Source: Paenibacillus riograndensis SBR5 (GTDB lineage: Bacteria > Bacillota > Bacilli > Paenibacillales > Paenibacillaceae). Taken from it: 64,000 bases of DNA. Made by a program: the position numbers and the translations under genes. Below the pieces are notes generated by a model. The model was given only the letters and a program-made list of their open reading frames with translations, searched no databases and was not told the DNA's origin. Where the stretch lies: contig NZ_LN831776.1 of assembly GCF_000981585.1 (NCBI RefSeq), forward strand, positions 7,383,216 through 7,447,215, in the 5' to 3' direction. Shown piece by piece: positions 35,035 to 44,279 of the stretch (positions are counted from its first letter, which is position 1; every line of letters begins with the position of its first letter).

Positions 35035-35098
35035 ACTCCGGCCAAGAGGTTCACAACTGTACCAATCTCAACAACATTACAGGGAGGTCTATTCGTTC

Positions 35099-36451
35099 AT
35101 GACTAGAAAATTACGGGGAACAGCCCTTGTGGCCGCTTCACTGCTGCTGGTATTGTCCGGCTGCGGGTCTAACAAATCATCCGGTTCAAGTTCATCTGCA
35201 GCGGACGGGAGCGCGAACAGCAGCGGCAAAGGCGAACCCGCAACGATCAGCTTCTGGGCGGCTGCGGTAACGACAGAGCGCAATGCTTTTTTCGAAAAAA
35301 TCATCAAGCAGTTCGAAGAGGAGAACCCGGATATCAAAGTGGACTATCTGGGGGTTCCGGGGGACCTGTCCGCCTACGAGCAAAAGGTTAACGTAGCAAT
35401 CTCCGCTGAGCAGGCGCCGGATATCATGAATGATTTCAAAGCCGATCTGCTCTCCAGAGATGTGCTGGAGCCTTTGGATACGTATTTTGACAGCTGGGCC
35501 GATAAGGATCTGATCTCTTCGGAGCTGATTGCCAGCAACCGCAAGCTGGATACGAAAGAAGGTAAATTGTATGCGCTGCCATACAGCTCGCAGACCTGGA
35601 ATCTCTGGCTGCGGCCCGACTGGTTCAAAGAGGCCGGCCTCCAACTGCCCGATACCTGGGATCAATTCTTTGAGGATATTGCCAAGCTCACGGATAAATC
35701 CAAAGACCGCTATGGTCTGAGCATCCGCGGCGGTGCCGGCAGCGCCAATACGCTTGAAATGCTGATGTATTCCTACTCCGGGATTACCGATTATTTTACG
35801 CCGGAAGGAAAGTCGACCATTAACGATCCGCTGCATGCAGAATTCCTGGAGAAATATTTGGGCGCGTATAACGTATACACCCCGGAGGATGATCTTAACA
35901 AGGGCTGGACTGAACTGGCGGCTACCTTCCAATCCAATAAAGCAGCCATCGTGGTCCATAATCTGGGCTCGGCAAGCTCTCATGAAAAAGCCTTCGGCGG
36001 TGACTATACCAAATTCGAGGCTGTTCCGTTTCCAAAAAGTGTGAAGGGCTACCGTGAACATCCTGGTCTTGCTCCGCTTGGCCTGACCATGAGTAAAACG
36101 GCGAAGAATAAAGAAGCCGTATGGAAATTCATGACTTTCTATTTATCCCATGATATCAACAGCCAATATGCGAAGCTGTATGGTGAAATTCCGGCCAACA
36201 AGGATGCCGCGTCCGATGCCTGGGTCCAGGATATTCCATATATGAAATCCGCCTCCGATCTGCTGAATTCTGCGGATACTCATTTTGCCGATAACCCGTA
36301 TTATTTACCGGGGTACAGCAACATTCAGAAGAAGGCCGAATCCATGATTCAGAAGGTAATGGCCAAAAAAATGACCGGAACCGAAATGCTGAACGAGTGG
36401 GCCAAGCTGCTGGAAGCGGAGAAGCAGTCTTATGATCAAGCCCAAAAGTAA
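35099..36451 (+). CDS. Extracellular sugar-binding lipoprotein
   Basis: A 450-residue family 1 solute-binding protein. The signal peptide ends with the lipobox LVLSGC (Cys about residue 21). A Ser-rich linker and the substrate-binding domain (TISFWAAAVTTERNAFFEKIIKQFEEENPDIKVDYLG) follow. The ATG at 35099 follows AGGGAGG. It delivers a sugar, presumably an arabinose- or xylose-containing oligosaccharide given the GH43 enzyme that follows, to the two upstream permeases. Confidence 0.94.
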   Translation: MTRKLRGTALVAASLLLVLSGCGSNKSSGSSSSAADGSANSSGKGEPATISFWAAAVTTERNAFFEKIIKQFEEENPDIKVDYLGVPGDLSAYEQKVNVAISAEQAPDIMNDFKADLLSRDVLEPLDTYFDSWADKDLISSELIASNRKLDTKEGKLYALPYSSQTWNLWLRPDWFKEAGLQLPDTWDQFFEDIAKLTDKSKDRYGLSIRGGAGSANTLEMLMYSYSGITDYFTPEGKSTINDPLHAEFLEKYLGAYNVYTPEDDLNKGWTELAATFQSNKAAIVVHNLGSASSHEKAFGGDYTKFEAVPFPKSVKGYREHPGLAPLGLTMSKTAKNKEAVWKFMTFYLSHDINSQYAKLYGEIPANKDAASDAWVQDIPYMKSASDLLNSADTHFADNPYYLPGYSNIQKKAESMIQKVMAKKMTGTEMLNEWAKLLEAEKQSYDQAQK

Positions 36452-36478
36452 CTTACAGCCACAAATATGGAGGTCATA

Positions 36479-38047
36479 ATGAATACACCTGCTGCTACAG
36501 ATTCCGGACACTGGATTCCCGATCAGGGGAACGGAACCTACATCAACCCGATTATCTACGCCGATTACTCTGATCCGGATGTCATCCGTGTGGGAGAAGA
36601 CTTTTTCATGACGGCTTCGAGCTTTACGCATATACCGGGTCTGCCGATTCTGCACTCCCGTGATTTGGTGAACTGGCGCATCGTTAATCATGCCCTGCCC
36701 CGGCTGGAGCTTCCGGGCTACGACAAGGTGCAGCATGGCAAAGGTGTATGGGCTCCCAGCCTGCGGTATCATGAGGGCCAGTTCTGGATCTTCTACGCCA
36801 CACCTGACGAGGGCATCTTCATGACCAAGACGGACGACCCGTTCGGGGCCTGGGAACCGCCGCATTTGCTGAAGGCGGCCAAAGGCTGGATTGATCCCTG
36901 CCCCTTCTGGGATGAAGACGGGCAAGCCTATCTGGTCCATGCCTACGCCCACAGCCGTTCCGGGCTGAAGCATATTCTGAACCTGTGCAGGATGTCCCCT
37001 GACGGCACAACCTTGCTTGATGACGGTACAATCATTGTGGACGGGACGGTAAAGCATCCCACGCTGGAAGGCCCGAAAATGTATAAAAGAAACGGCTATT
37101 ATTATATCTTTGCACCGGCAGGAGGGGTTCCTACAGGCTGGCAGGCGGTTTTCCGCTCCAAATCCATTTATGGTCCCTATGAGGATAAAATTGTCCTCCA
37201 GCAAGGAGAGACTCCGGTGAACGGCCCTCATCAGGGCGGATGGGTCGAGCTGGCCTCCGGCGAGTCCTGGTTCGTTCATTTTCAGGATAAAGGCGCTTAC
37301 GGGCGGATCACCCATCTGCAGCCCATGGAATGGCGCGGAGATTGGCCCGTGATGGGCCGTCTTGCACCGGACCGGGAGGCCGGGGAGCCTGTAGAGCGCT
37401 GGAAGAAGCCGGACACCGCAGCGGGAGAAGTATGCATTCCGCAGACTTCGGATGATTTCTGCGGGGCCGCGCTTGGCTTGCAGTGGCAATGGCAAGCCAA
37501 TCCCGCTTCCAATTGGCACCGCCTGCTTCCCGGCGGCGGCTTGAGGCTGAATTCAGCCCCGCTTCCCGGGGACTGCCGGACGCTGTATGACACGCCGCAG
37601 CTGCTTATGCAGAAGCTGGCCGCGCCTGTTTTTACAGCAACCGTCAAAATCACTCCACGCTTCTCCTCCTGCGCCGAACGTGCGGGACTGGTCGTCTTGG
37701 GACATCGGGCGTTCTGCATCGCGCTGTCTCTTGACCCGGCCGGAGATCTCTGGCTGGCCCAATACGAGAGCGGCGCTGCGGATGATCCCAGCCGGAAGGA
37801 CCTGGGTGTCAAAGCCGCCGGGATTCTCATCCAGGCAGAGTCCCTGTATCTCAGGGCCAGCTTTGAAGAAGCTAACGGCTGCCGGTTCAGCTTCAGCCGG
37901 GAGGGTTCGGATTATATCGAGTTTGGCAGCCCCTTCAGGTTAGAGGAAGGACAATGGGTTGGAGCCAAGGTTGGCTTATTTGCCCTGTCCCTGACGCCGG
38001 GTGAGGATCTGGGCTATGCAGACTTTGAGAGATTTACGATTTCATAA
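36479..38047 (+). CDS. Glycoside hydrolase family 43, beta-xylosidase/arabinofuranosidase-like
   Basis: The 522-residue enzyme has an N-terminal five-bladed propeller with the GH43 catalytic triad context: Asp base in YADYSDPDVIRVG, Asp in GWIDPCPFWDEDG, Glu acid in TLEGPKMYKRNGYYY. A C-terminal beta-sandwich of about 200 residues (from DDFCGAALGLQWQW) is typical of xylosidase-type members. No signal peptide is present, so it probably cleaves imported oligosaccharides in the cytoplasm. ATG 36479 follows GGAGGT; the frame starts four codons earlier at an ATG that contains that site. Confidence 0.93.
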   Translation: MNTPAATDSGHWIPDQGNGTYINPIIYADYSDPDVIRVGEDFFMTASSFTHIPGLPILHSRDLVNWRIVNHALPRLELPGYDKVQHGKGVWAPSLRYHEGQFWIFYATPDEGIFMTKTDDPFGAWEPPHLLKAAKGWIDPCPFWDEDGQAYLVHAYAHSRSGLKHILNLCRMSPDGTTLLDDGTIIVDGTVKHPTLEGPKMYKRNGYYYIFAPAGGVPTGWQAVFRSKSIYGPYEDKIVLQQGETPVNGPHQGGWVELASGESWFVHFQDKGAYGRITHLQPMEWRGDWPVMGRLAPDREAGEPVERWKKPDTAAGEVCIPQTSDDFCGAALGLQWQWQANPASNWHRLLPGGGLRLNSAPLPGDCRTLYDTPQLLMQKLAAPVFTATVKITPRFSSCAERAGLVVLGHRAFCIALSLDPAGDLWLAQYESGAADDPSRKDLGVKAAGILIQAESLYLRASFEEANGCRFSFSREGSDYIEFGSPFRLEEGQWVGAKVGLFALSLTPGEDLGYADFERFTIS

Positions 38048-38112
38048 TGGAAATTCAAATTGGAGGTTTTGGGCAAGATAACGGAATAATGAATTAAGCC
38101 GCAGCCCATCAT

Positions 38113-38168
38113 AAGCAGCAGCGCAGCGATTCTCCAATGGAGGGGAATCCCTGCGCTGCTGTCTTTTC
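38113..38168 (+). terminator. Terminator of the sugar operon
   Basis: A strong stem formed by AGCAGCAGCGCAG and CTGCGCTGCTG with an inner GATT/AATC pairing, then TCTTTTC, 65 bp after the GH43 stop. The rest of the 362-bp gap to the MFS gene shows no gene. Confidence 0.85.
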
Positions 38169-38409
38169 GCTTTTAGCGCTGATTGAGTAGCAAGGTAAGG
38201 GCAGCTTCTTCGGATATAACCCGCTTACCGGACAGACCCCATTCAGGCAGGAAAATGCCATGCCCGCAGCAGAAATCATTGAGCAGCTGGAAATGTAATC
38301 AAAAGTTGGTTTGTATCCCTTTTCAACAAGTGTTACAGTGGTAGAAGCAGCCGCTTTAATGCTGCCATGAATACATGCAAGGCATATAGCAGGAAAGGAG
38401 TGCCCAATT

Positions 38410-39642
38410 TTGCGGGAGAACCTTGATAAGCAGTTTTCCTTCACCTCATTGAAGTGGTTCAACTTCTTCTTGTATGGAACAGTCGTTCTCTTCTCCAGCT
38501 TCTTTCCCCTATATCTGCAGGAAGTGGGAATGAACAAGCTGGAGATCGGAAGCTTAATGTCGGTTGGGGCACTTGTGTCCATTATTGCCAATCCCTTCTG
38601 GGGCATCTGGACCGACCGGTATCAGAATATCCGGCGGATTGTCCTGCTGATGCTCACAGGCACGCTGGTATTGTCCCAGGTCGTATTCCAGGCAAATACA
38701 TATGAAATGATCTATGTCTCCATATTGTTTTTTTATTTCTTTCAGGGTCCGCTGTTTGCCGAGAGCAATACCATGATCCTGAGCTACATTGACGGTACCA
38801 GGCACCGCTTCAGCTCTTTCCGGCTGTGGGGATCGCTGGGCTGGGCTTTTACCGCCATCCTGGCCGGACCTGTGATTGAGTGGGCCGGTGTATCGGTGCT
38901 TTCCTATCTTTTTGCCGCGCTGCTCTGCGCAGCCATGATCTCGCTGATTGCCCTGCCCAGGCTTGACCATTCCATCGGTATTGCGCCGCTGCCATTCAAG
39001 GGCTTCCGCCAGATCTTTTATCACCCGTTTTTTCTGAGCTTTATCTTTTTCGGGATTCTGGTTTCGATCCCTAATACAATGAACAATACCTTCGTCTCCC
39101 TGTACATTACAGAGCTCGGGGGCAGCAAGACCATGATCGGCCTGGCGGTGTTTCTCTCCTCGATTCTGGAGGTGGCTGTTCTTGTCCTGTGCGACCGTTA
39201 CCTGAAACGCAGCATTCCGGTGCTGCTCGGCTGGCTCGCACTGGTCAGCGCACTATTCGTCTTGCGCTGGTGGCTGATGGCCGATGCGACAACTCCGCTG
39301 CAGGTGGCTTTTATTCAAATTCTGCATTGCGTTACGTTCGGCGGCTTCTTCTATGTCGGCACCCGGCTGACTATGCTGCTCGTTCCAAAGCCTTACCGTT
39401 CCTCGGGACAAGCGCTGTATACCCTGACCTGGAGCGGGATTTCGGGGATTATGGGCGGCGTTCTCGGCGGCTGGCTGTACCAGTATCTCGGCGCGCAGAA
39501 CATGTACCAGTCCGGTGTCTTTCTATCGCTGATCGGAACTCTGGGGTTCGCCGCCATGCGGCTGCTGGCCAGCCGTGGCGGCTATCACCCTCAGGACGGG
39601 CATCCGGAAGAAGACTGGAACGAAATTGAGCTGAACCGTTGA
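38410..39642 (+). CDS. MFS transporter (LacY/nucleoside-proton symporter-like)
   Basis: A 410-residue protein with twelve hydrophobic segments. KWFNFFLYGTVVLFSSFFPLYLQEVGMNKLEIGSL at the start and FRLWGSLGWAFTAILAGPVIE in the fifth segment are characteristic of the MFS_1_like group of sugar or nucleoside symporters (YwbF/YqgE-like in Firmicutes). The start is TTG (38410-38412) after AAAGGAG. It is separated from the sugar operon by a strong terminator, so the link to it is only positional. Confidence 0.88.
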   Translation: MRENLDKQFSFTSLKWFNFFLYGTVVLFSSFFPLYLQEVGMNKLEIGSLMSVGALVSIIANPFWGIWTDRYQNIRRIVLLMLTGTLVLSQVVFQANTYEMIYVSILFFYFFQGPLFAESNTMILSYIDGTRHRFSSFRLWGSLGWAFTAILAGPVIEWAGVSVLSYLFAALLCAAMISLIALPRLDHSIGIAPLPFKGFRQIFYHPFFLSFIFFGILVSIPNTMNNTFVSLYITELGGSKTMIGLAVFLSSILEVAVLVLCDRYLKRSIPVLLGWLALVSALFVLRWWLMADATTPLQVAFIQILHCVTFGGFFYVGTRLTMLLVPKPYRSSGQALYTLTWSGISGIMGGVLGGWLYQYLGAQNMYQSGVFLSLIGTLGFAAMRLLASRGGYHPQDGHPEEDWNEIELNR

Positions 39643-39682
39643 TGCTCGAAGCACCCTATAAAGAAAAGCCTATAGTAAAATG

Positions 39683-39721
39683 AAAGCAGCGATTCTCCCA
39701 TGAGTGGAGAATCGCTGCTTT
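39683..39721. terminator. Hairpin downstream of MFS gene
   Basis: Perfect 16-bp arms AAAGCAGCGATTCTCC/GGAGAATCGCTGCTTT with a 7-nt loop. The U-run is poor, so function as a terminator is inferred from position. Confidence 0.6.
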
Positions 39722-39804
39722 GGGTCCAATGCCGCGTGCACCGGCAGATACACCTGCAGCTGGTGCCGCTGGTAAAAAGAGTCTCGGCCCCGGCGGCCCC
39801 GGCG

Positions 39805-40139
39805 GCTTATTCAAAGGTATTTTTACCTTTGATTCTGCCACTTCCAGCCCTGGCGGCCCATTCAAAGGTATTTTTACCTTTGATTCTGCCACTTCCGGCC
39901 CAGGCGGCCCATTCAAAGGTATTTTTACCTTTGATTTTGCCACTTCCAGCCCTGGCGGCCCATTCAAAGGTATTTTTACCTTTGATTCTGCCGCTTCCAG
40001 CCCAGGCGGCTTATTCAAAGGTATTTTTACCTTTGATTCTGCCGCTTCCGGCCCCTGCGGCCCATTCAAAGGTATTTTTACCTTTGATTCTGCCACTTCC
40101 GGCCCAGGCGGCCCATTCAAAGGTATTTTTACCTTTGAT
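39805..40139. repeat. 51-bp tandem array A, seven copies
   Basis: The core TCAAAGGTATTTTTACCTTT recurs seven times with first bases at about 39810, 39861, 39912, 39963, 40014, 40065 and 40116, exactly 51 bp apart. Its inner part CAAAGGTA-TTTT-TACCTTTG is a perfect inverted repeat. The 28-bp inter-core text (CTGCCACTTCCGGCCCAGGC-like) is also nearly identical between units. Because 51 is a multiple of three, open frames cross the array on both strands, encoding a 17-residue repeat, but neither has a convincing start. It lies between the MFS gene and the glnS terminator. Confidence 0.9.
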
Positions 40140-40147
40140 TTGTCCCG

Positions 40148-40191
40148 CGCAAAGAGGCTGCCCCGTCATATGATGACTCGGACAGCCTCTT
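40148..40191 (-). terminator. glnS intrinsic terminator
   Basis: On the minus strand AGAGGCTGTCC pairs with GGGCAGCCTCT, followed by TT and GCGC. It starts about 20 bp after the glnS stop. Confidence 0.7.
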
Positions 40192-40207
40192 GCTGCATTC
40201 AGAAGCT

Positions 40208-41923
40208 TCAGCCTTGTTTGGCAGGCTGGAATGAGCTTTTTAGCGAAACGATGAGATTGAACACCGGATGTCCCGGTGTGGAGTATCTGCTGTCCACGTT
40301 GAAGTATCCATGGCGGAAGAACTGGAACTTGTCCTGCGGCACGCTGTCCTTCAGTCCCGGTTCCACAAAACCATGCAGAATATCGATTGATTTCGGATTC
40401 AACTGGTCCAGGAAGCTAGGCTCGGGCTTATCGGCGGCAGGCTCCATGCCTTCGACCTCAGCCTCCTGGTCAGCTTCCTCGGCTGAAATCAGCGGCTCAT
40501 AGAGACGGAATTCCGCCGGTACGGCCTGGCCGGCATCCACCCAGTGCAGTGTCCCCTTAACCTTGCGGCCGGTGAAGCCGCTGCCGCTTTTGGTCTCCGG
40601 ATCATAGGTGCAATGGAGCTCCACAACCTCGCCGTTCTCGTCCTTGATGAAATCCGTACACTTGATGAAATAGGCATTCTTCAGGCGCACCTCATTGCCG
40701 GGGAACAGACGGAAATATTTGTTCGGCGGGTTCTCCATGAAGTCGTCGCGCTCAATATAGATTTCCCGGGAAAACGGAATCTGGCGGGTGCCCATCGCTT
40801 CATTCTCCACATTATTCTCAATTTCGAACCATTCAGTCTGGCCTTCCGGATAGTTGGTGATGACCACCTTCAGCGGCCGCAGCACCGACATTGTCCGGGG
40901 AACCGTCAGCTTAAGGTCCTCACGGATAAAATGCTCCAGCATCTGCAGGTCTACCAGCCCCTGGCTTTTGGAAATGCCCGTCTCATGCACGAAGCTGCGA
41001 ATCGCCTCCGGTGTATATCCACGGCGGCGAAGCCCGGAGATCGTCGGCATGCGCGGATCATCCCAGCCGTCGACATGGCCTTCATCCACGAGCAGCTTCA
41101 GCTTGCGTTTGCTGGTGACCGTCTGGGCGAGATTGAGGCGCCCGAATTCATATTGATGAGGCGAAGCCGGCATTTCACATTCGGCTACCACCCAGTCGTA
41201 GAACGGACGCTGATCCTCGAACTCCAGGGAACAGAGCGAATGCGTCACGTGTTCAATGGCATCCTCAAGCGGATGAGCAAAAGCATACATCGGATAGATG
41301 CACCAAGCATCGCCCGTATTATGATGATGGGAATGGGAAATCCGGTAAATGACCGGATCACGCAGGTTGATGTTCGGGGAGGACATGTCGATTTTGGCGC
41401 GCAGCACCTTTTCGCCATCCTTGAATTCTCCTGCCCGCATCCGGCGGAACAGATCCAGATTCTCTTCGATGGTGCGCTCCCGGTATGGGCTGTTCACCCC
41501 CGGCTCGGTCAGCGTACCGCGATGTTCACGGATTTGGTCAGCCGTCAGGTCATCGACGTACGCTTTTCCTTTTTGAATCAGCAGCTCTGCCCGTTCGTAC
41601 ATTTCCCCAAAATAATCCGAAGCAAACCGCAGCTCATCCCATTCATAGCCGAGCCACTTTACATCCTCCTGTATAGAGTTCACATATTCCGTATCCTCTT
41701 TGAGCGGATTGGTATCGTCGAATCTGAGGTGTGTCTTGCCGCCGAATTCATCTGCCAGGGTGAAATTAATCCAGATCGCTTTGGCATGACCGATATGTAA
41801 ATAACCGTTAGGCTCCGGTGGAAAGCGGGTAACCACTTCCTTTACTTTTCCCGAGCTCAGATCTTCGGTAATGACATTCTTGATGAAATTGGAGGGTGTT
41901 CCACGGTTCTCCACAGTTATCAA
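40208..41923 (-). CDS. glnS: Glutaminyl-tRNA synthetase
   Basis: GlnRS charges tRNA-Gln directly with glutamine. The 571-residue protein has the class I signature HIGH at 43-46 ([15 protein letters not shown]), the GlnRS-specific [18 protein letters not shown] near 270, the KMSKS counterpart SKRKL, and the C-terminal beta-barrel anticodon-binding domains. Similarity to Escherichia coli GlnRS is visible throughout, with an acidic insert ([20 protein letters not shown]) near 500. Most Firmicutes lack GlnRS and use GatCAB transamidation, so this gene was probably acquired by transfer in an ancestor. No T-box is recognisable in the 200-bp leader. Confidence 0.96.
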   Translation of the reverse strand: MITVENRGTPSNFIKNVITEDLSSGKVKEVVTRFPPEPNGYLHIGHAKAIWINFTLADEFGGKTHLRFDDTNPLKEDTEYVNSIQEDVKWLGYEWDELRFASDYFGEMYERAELLIQKGKAYVDDLTADQIREHRGTLTEPGVNSPYRERTIEENLDLFRRMRAGEFKDGEKVLRAKIDMSSPNINLRDPVIYRISHSHHHNTGDAWCIYPMYAFAHPLEDAIEHVTHSLCSLEFEDQRPFYDWVVAECEMPASPHQYEFGRLNLAQTVTSKRKLKLLVDEGHVDGWDDPRMPTISGLRRRGYTPEAIRSFVHETGISKSQGLVDLQMLEHFIREDLKLTVPRTMSVLRPLKVVITNYPEGQTEWFEIENNVENEAMGTRQIPFSREIYIERDDFMENPPNKYFRLFPGNEVRLKNAYFIKCTDFIKDENGEVVELHCTYDPETKSGSGFTGRKVKGTLHWVDAGQAVPAEFRLYEPLISAEEADQEAEVEGMEPAADKPEPSFLDQLNPKSIDILHGFVEPGLKDSVPQDKFQFFRHGYFNVDSRYSTPGHPVFNLIVSLKSSFQPAKQG

Positions 41924-42144
41924 CCTTTCATTCTGTAATATTACTACTTCCTTGTATGAACATGTTTCCTACTAATATACCCGTTAAGCGGGGAATGTTC
42001 AATAAAAGTCAAGAGAAACGGCGCGAAAATCCAGCTTCACAGGCTGGTTCGTTCATGGTGTTTTGACTTATTTCCCGGCTATGGAGTAGCATGGGGATTA
42101 TAGTGTATGTATCTGTATAAATGCTATACGAGGGGGACTTATTC

Positions 42145-42390
42145 ATGAAGCCAATCAAGCTGCCCAAAGAGCAGCGGGAGATTATCACCGAGAATATCCG
42201 GGCCTACTTCGAAGCCGAACGGGGAGAGAGCATCGGCCATCTGGCTGCGGACAACCTGCTGGAATTTTTCCTGCAGGAGCTCGGACCGGCGATTTATAAC
42301 GGAGCGCTGGGCGACTGCCGCACGCTGGTAGGCCAACGGATGCAATCACTGGAGGACGACATTTACGCATTGGAATGGAAGAAACGTTAA
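42145..42390 (+). CDS. DUF2164 family protein
   Basis: A small 81-residue protein, MKPIKLPKEQREI at its start, then GHLAADNLLEFFLQELGPAIYNGALGD, which is the DUF2164 signature (family of unknown function, common in Bacilli and Proteobacteria). It starts at the ATG at 42145 behind GAGGGGGA; the open frame extends eight codons upstream without a better site. It is followed 28 bp later by a GNAT gene in the same direction. Confidence 0.85.
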   Translation: MKPIKLPKEQREIITENIRAYFEAERGESIGHLAADNLLEFFLQELGPAIYNGALGDCRTLVGQRMQSLEDDIYALEWKKR

Positions 42391-42418
42391 TCTTTGAACC
42401 GCAGAGGGGGGCAGCCTC

Positions 42419-42967
42419 ATGTTTAATTATGTCATTGACGAAGAGCTTAAGCTGAAGCTGTTAATGCCTGAGCACGCACGCCCTATGTTCGCGCTGGTAG
42501 AGCGCTCGCGCGCCCGGCTCAGACAGTGGCTGCCTTGGGTGGACGGTGTTACGGAGCAGGCTCATTTGGAGACTTTTATCAAAAATTCGGTCAGACAAGG
42601 CAGCGAAAATGGCGGCTTCTCTGCCGGAATATGGGTCCGGGAAGAACTGGCCGGCATCATCGGATACCACGAGATTGACTGGCACAACCGCTCAGTAGGC
42701 ATAGGTTACTGGCTCGGTGAAGGCTATGAGGGTAAAGGCTACATGACCAGCGCCTGCCGGGTCTTCGTGGACTACGCACTGCTTGAAATGGATCTCAACC
42801 GTGTTGAGATCCGCTGCGCTACCGGCAACCGGACGAGCCGGGCGATACCTGAGCGCCTGGGCTTCGTGTTCGAAGGCGTGATCCGCCAGGCAGAAAAGCT
42901 TCCGTCCGGCTACGTGAATCACGCTGTCTACGGGCTGCTGCGCAGTGAGTGGAAGCTCCTGGGCTAA
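42419..42967 (+). CDS. GNAT acetyltransferase, RimL/YdaF type
   Basis: A 182-residue acetyltransferase with RLRQWLPWVDGV near residue 35, IGYWLGEGYEGKGYMTSAC (acetyl-CoA loop, about 95-113) and NRVEIRCATGNRTSRAIPERLGFVFEGVIR near 130, the signature of the RimJ/RimL group that acetylates ribosomal protein N-termini or small molecules. The ATG at 42419 follows AGAGGGGGG. A long repeat region follows. Confidence 0.92.
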   Translation: MFNYVIDEELKLKLLMPEHARPMFALVERSRARLRQWLPWVDGVTEQAHLETFIKNSVRQGSENGGFSAGIWVREELAGIIGYHEIDWHNRSVGIGYWLGEGYEGKGYMTSACRVFVDYALLEMDLNRVEIRCATGNRTSRAIPERLGFVFEGVIRQAEKLPSGYVNHAVYGLLRSEWKLLG

Positions 42968-43069
42968 TTGGTTATATAGCTTGAGGGCAGAATAGGCTGC
43001 TGCCTGAAGGCTGATACAGAGAAAGTACAGGCTGCGGGCTTGCCGCGGCAGCATCACGGATTTCATTAT

Positions 43070-43430
43070 AGATGTGCAAGCCCGTTAAGGCGGAAGGCAG
43101 CACATTTCCGTATGTGCAAGCTCATTGAGATGGAAGGCAGCACACTTTCCGTATGTACAAGCTCATCAGATGCAAGGCAGCACACTTTCCGTATGTACAA
43201 GCTCATCGAGATGCAAGGCAGCACGCTTTCCGTATGTACAAGCTCATCAGATGCAAGGCAGCACGCTTTCCGTATGTACAAGCTCATCAGATGCAAGGCA
43301 GCACGCTTTCCGTATGTACAAGCTCATCAGATGCAAGGCAGCACACTTTCCGTATGTACAAGCTCATCAGATGCAAGGCAGCACGCTTTCCGTATGTACA
43401 AGCTCATCAGATGCAAGGCAGCACGCTTAT
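43070..43430. repeat. 40-bp tandem repeat array, about nine copies
   Basis: The unit contains AAGCTCATCAGATGCAAGGC then AGCACGCTTTCCGTATGTAC (40 bp). GGCAGCAC occurs nine times at 39-42-bp steps between 43097 and 43426. The first two units are diverged and the last six nearly identical, as in an expanding minisatellite. The 40-bp period shifts the frame each copy, so the open frames here are not genes. Confidence 0.85.
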
Positions 43431-43437
43431 CCAAACC

Positions 43438-43496
43438 ATTTGCAGCGGTCAAAACCCCGGAGGAATGATTCCTCCGGGGCTTTGACCGCTGCAAAT
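43438..43496. other. 59-nt near-perfect hairpin
   Basis: Two 28-nt arms, 43438-43465 and 43469-43496, are complementary apart from one A/C position and separated by only TGA. The arms contain GCAGCGGTCAAA and CCCCGGAGGAA. No U-run follows on either strand. It sits directly behind the 40-bp array. Confidence 0.8.
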
Positions 43497-43640
43497 TATA
43501 ATATAGATGGAATCCTTCTGTACGTCGTGCAGCTCCAGCAGCAGTTGACAGCAGCAGTTGGAACTATTTAACAGCAGGTACCCCACGGAGACTTGAAATT
43601 ACCTTGAACGGGGCCGTGCGCCGAGATAAACCCAGACACT

Positions 43641-43820
43641 AAGTGGAAAAAGTACCACTAATCCAAAATTCTAGGCTCCTCCGCCAACATTAAGTGGAAA
43701 AAGTATGACTAATCTGAACCCATCGGCCTTCCAGCACTGGATTTGCCGAAATTAAGTGGAGAAATTCCCACTAAATCTCTGTTGTGGCACGAATATCGGC
43801 AAATTAGTGGTAGAAAATCC
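43641..43820. repeat. Composite of four 51-bp-phased motifs, copy 2
   Basis: Motifs start at 43641 (AAGTGGAAAAAGTACCACTA), 43692 (AAGTGGAAAAAGTATGACTA), 43754 (AAGTGGAGAAATTCCCACTA) and 43805 (TAGTGGTAGAAAATCCACTT), steps 51, 62 and 51 bp. Order and spacing match 681-864. The last two motifs are inverted repeats with AGTGG/CCACT arms. Confidence 0.8.
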
Positions 43821-43859
43821 ACTTACCATCTTAAGGGACCTGGCGCAAGCAACTTCAGC

Positions 43860-44279
43860 GGCGGCAGACAGTATCTCACAGCAGCACTCACACTTCACAA
43901 AGCATACATACAGCATTTAGACAGCGCTCACACAGCATTCCACACAACACTCAACAGCACTCACGCAGCACTCACACTTCAAACAGCACTCATACAGCAT
44001 TCCAACTACCCATACACTCAAACAGCGCTCTCCCTGCATACAGCATTCAATTTACCATGATTCCACGAACCGCCAACACTGCCCCGGTTCATTTTCGGCA
44101 TCAAAAGCCGCTTATAAAAAGGATGTTATACCTACCTGTAAGTTTCGGGAGGTCCTTGCTAGCCCAGGGGTCCTTGCTAACTCAGGAAGTACTCGCTAGC
44201 CAAGGAGGTCCCGACTCTTCCGGGGGGCCCTTTCTGATGGCCCCCATTCTCTCAGGAGGTCCGAGCCCTCCCGAACCCC
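43860..44279. repeat. Low-complexity spacer with degenerate short repeats
   Basis: 43870-44050 is built of ACAGCACTCACAC/ACAGCATTC-like 10-11-mers. 44150-44275 has degenerate copies of a 20-bp unit like GGTCCTTGCTAGCCCAGGGG with GC-rich ends. I see no gene. Confidence 0.6.

Noticed and set aside
39720..40502. Open frame of 260 codons across array A (plus strand), and 154 codons on the minus strand
   Set aside because: Openness follows from the 51-bp period being a multiple of three; no ribosome binding site, and the plus frame runs into glnS antisense.
41924..42120. T-box leader for glnS
   Set aside because: I looked for specifier stem and the conserved T-box sequence; neither is visible in this short leader.
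43040..43571. Three overlapping open frames over the 40-bp array
   Set aside because: A 40-bp period cycles through all frames, so each frame looks open; no start signals.
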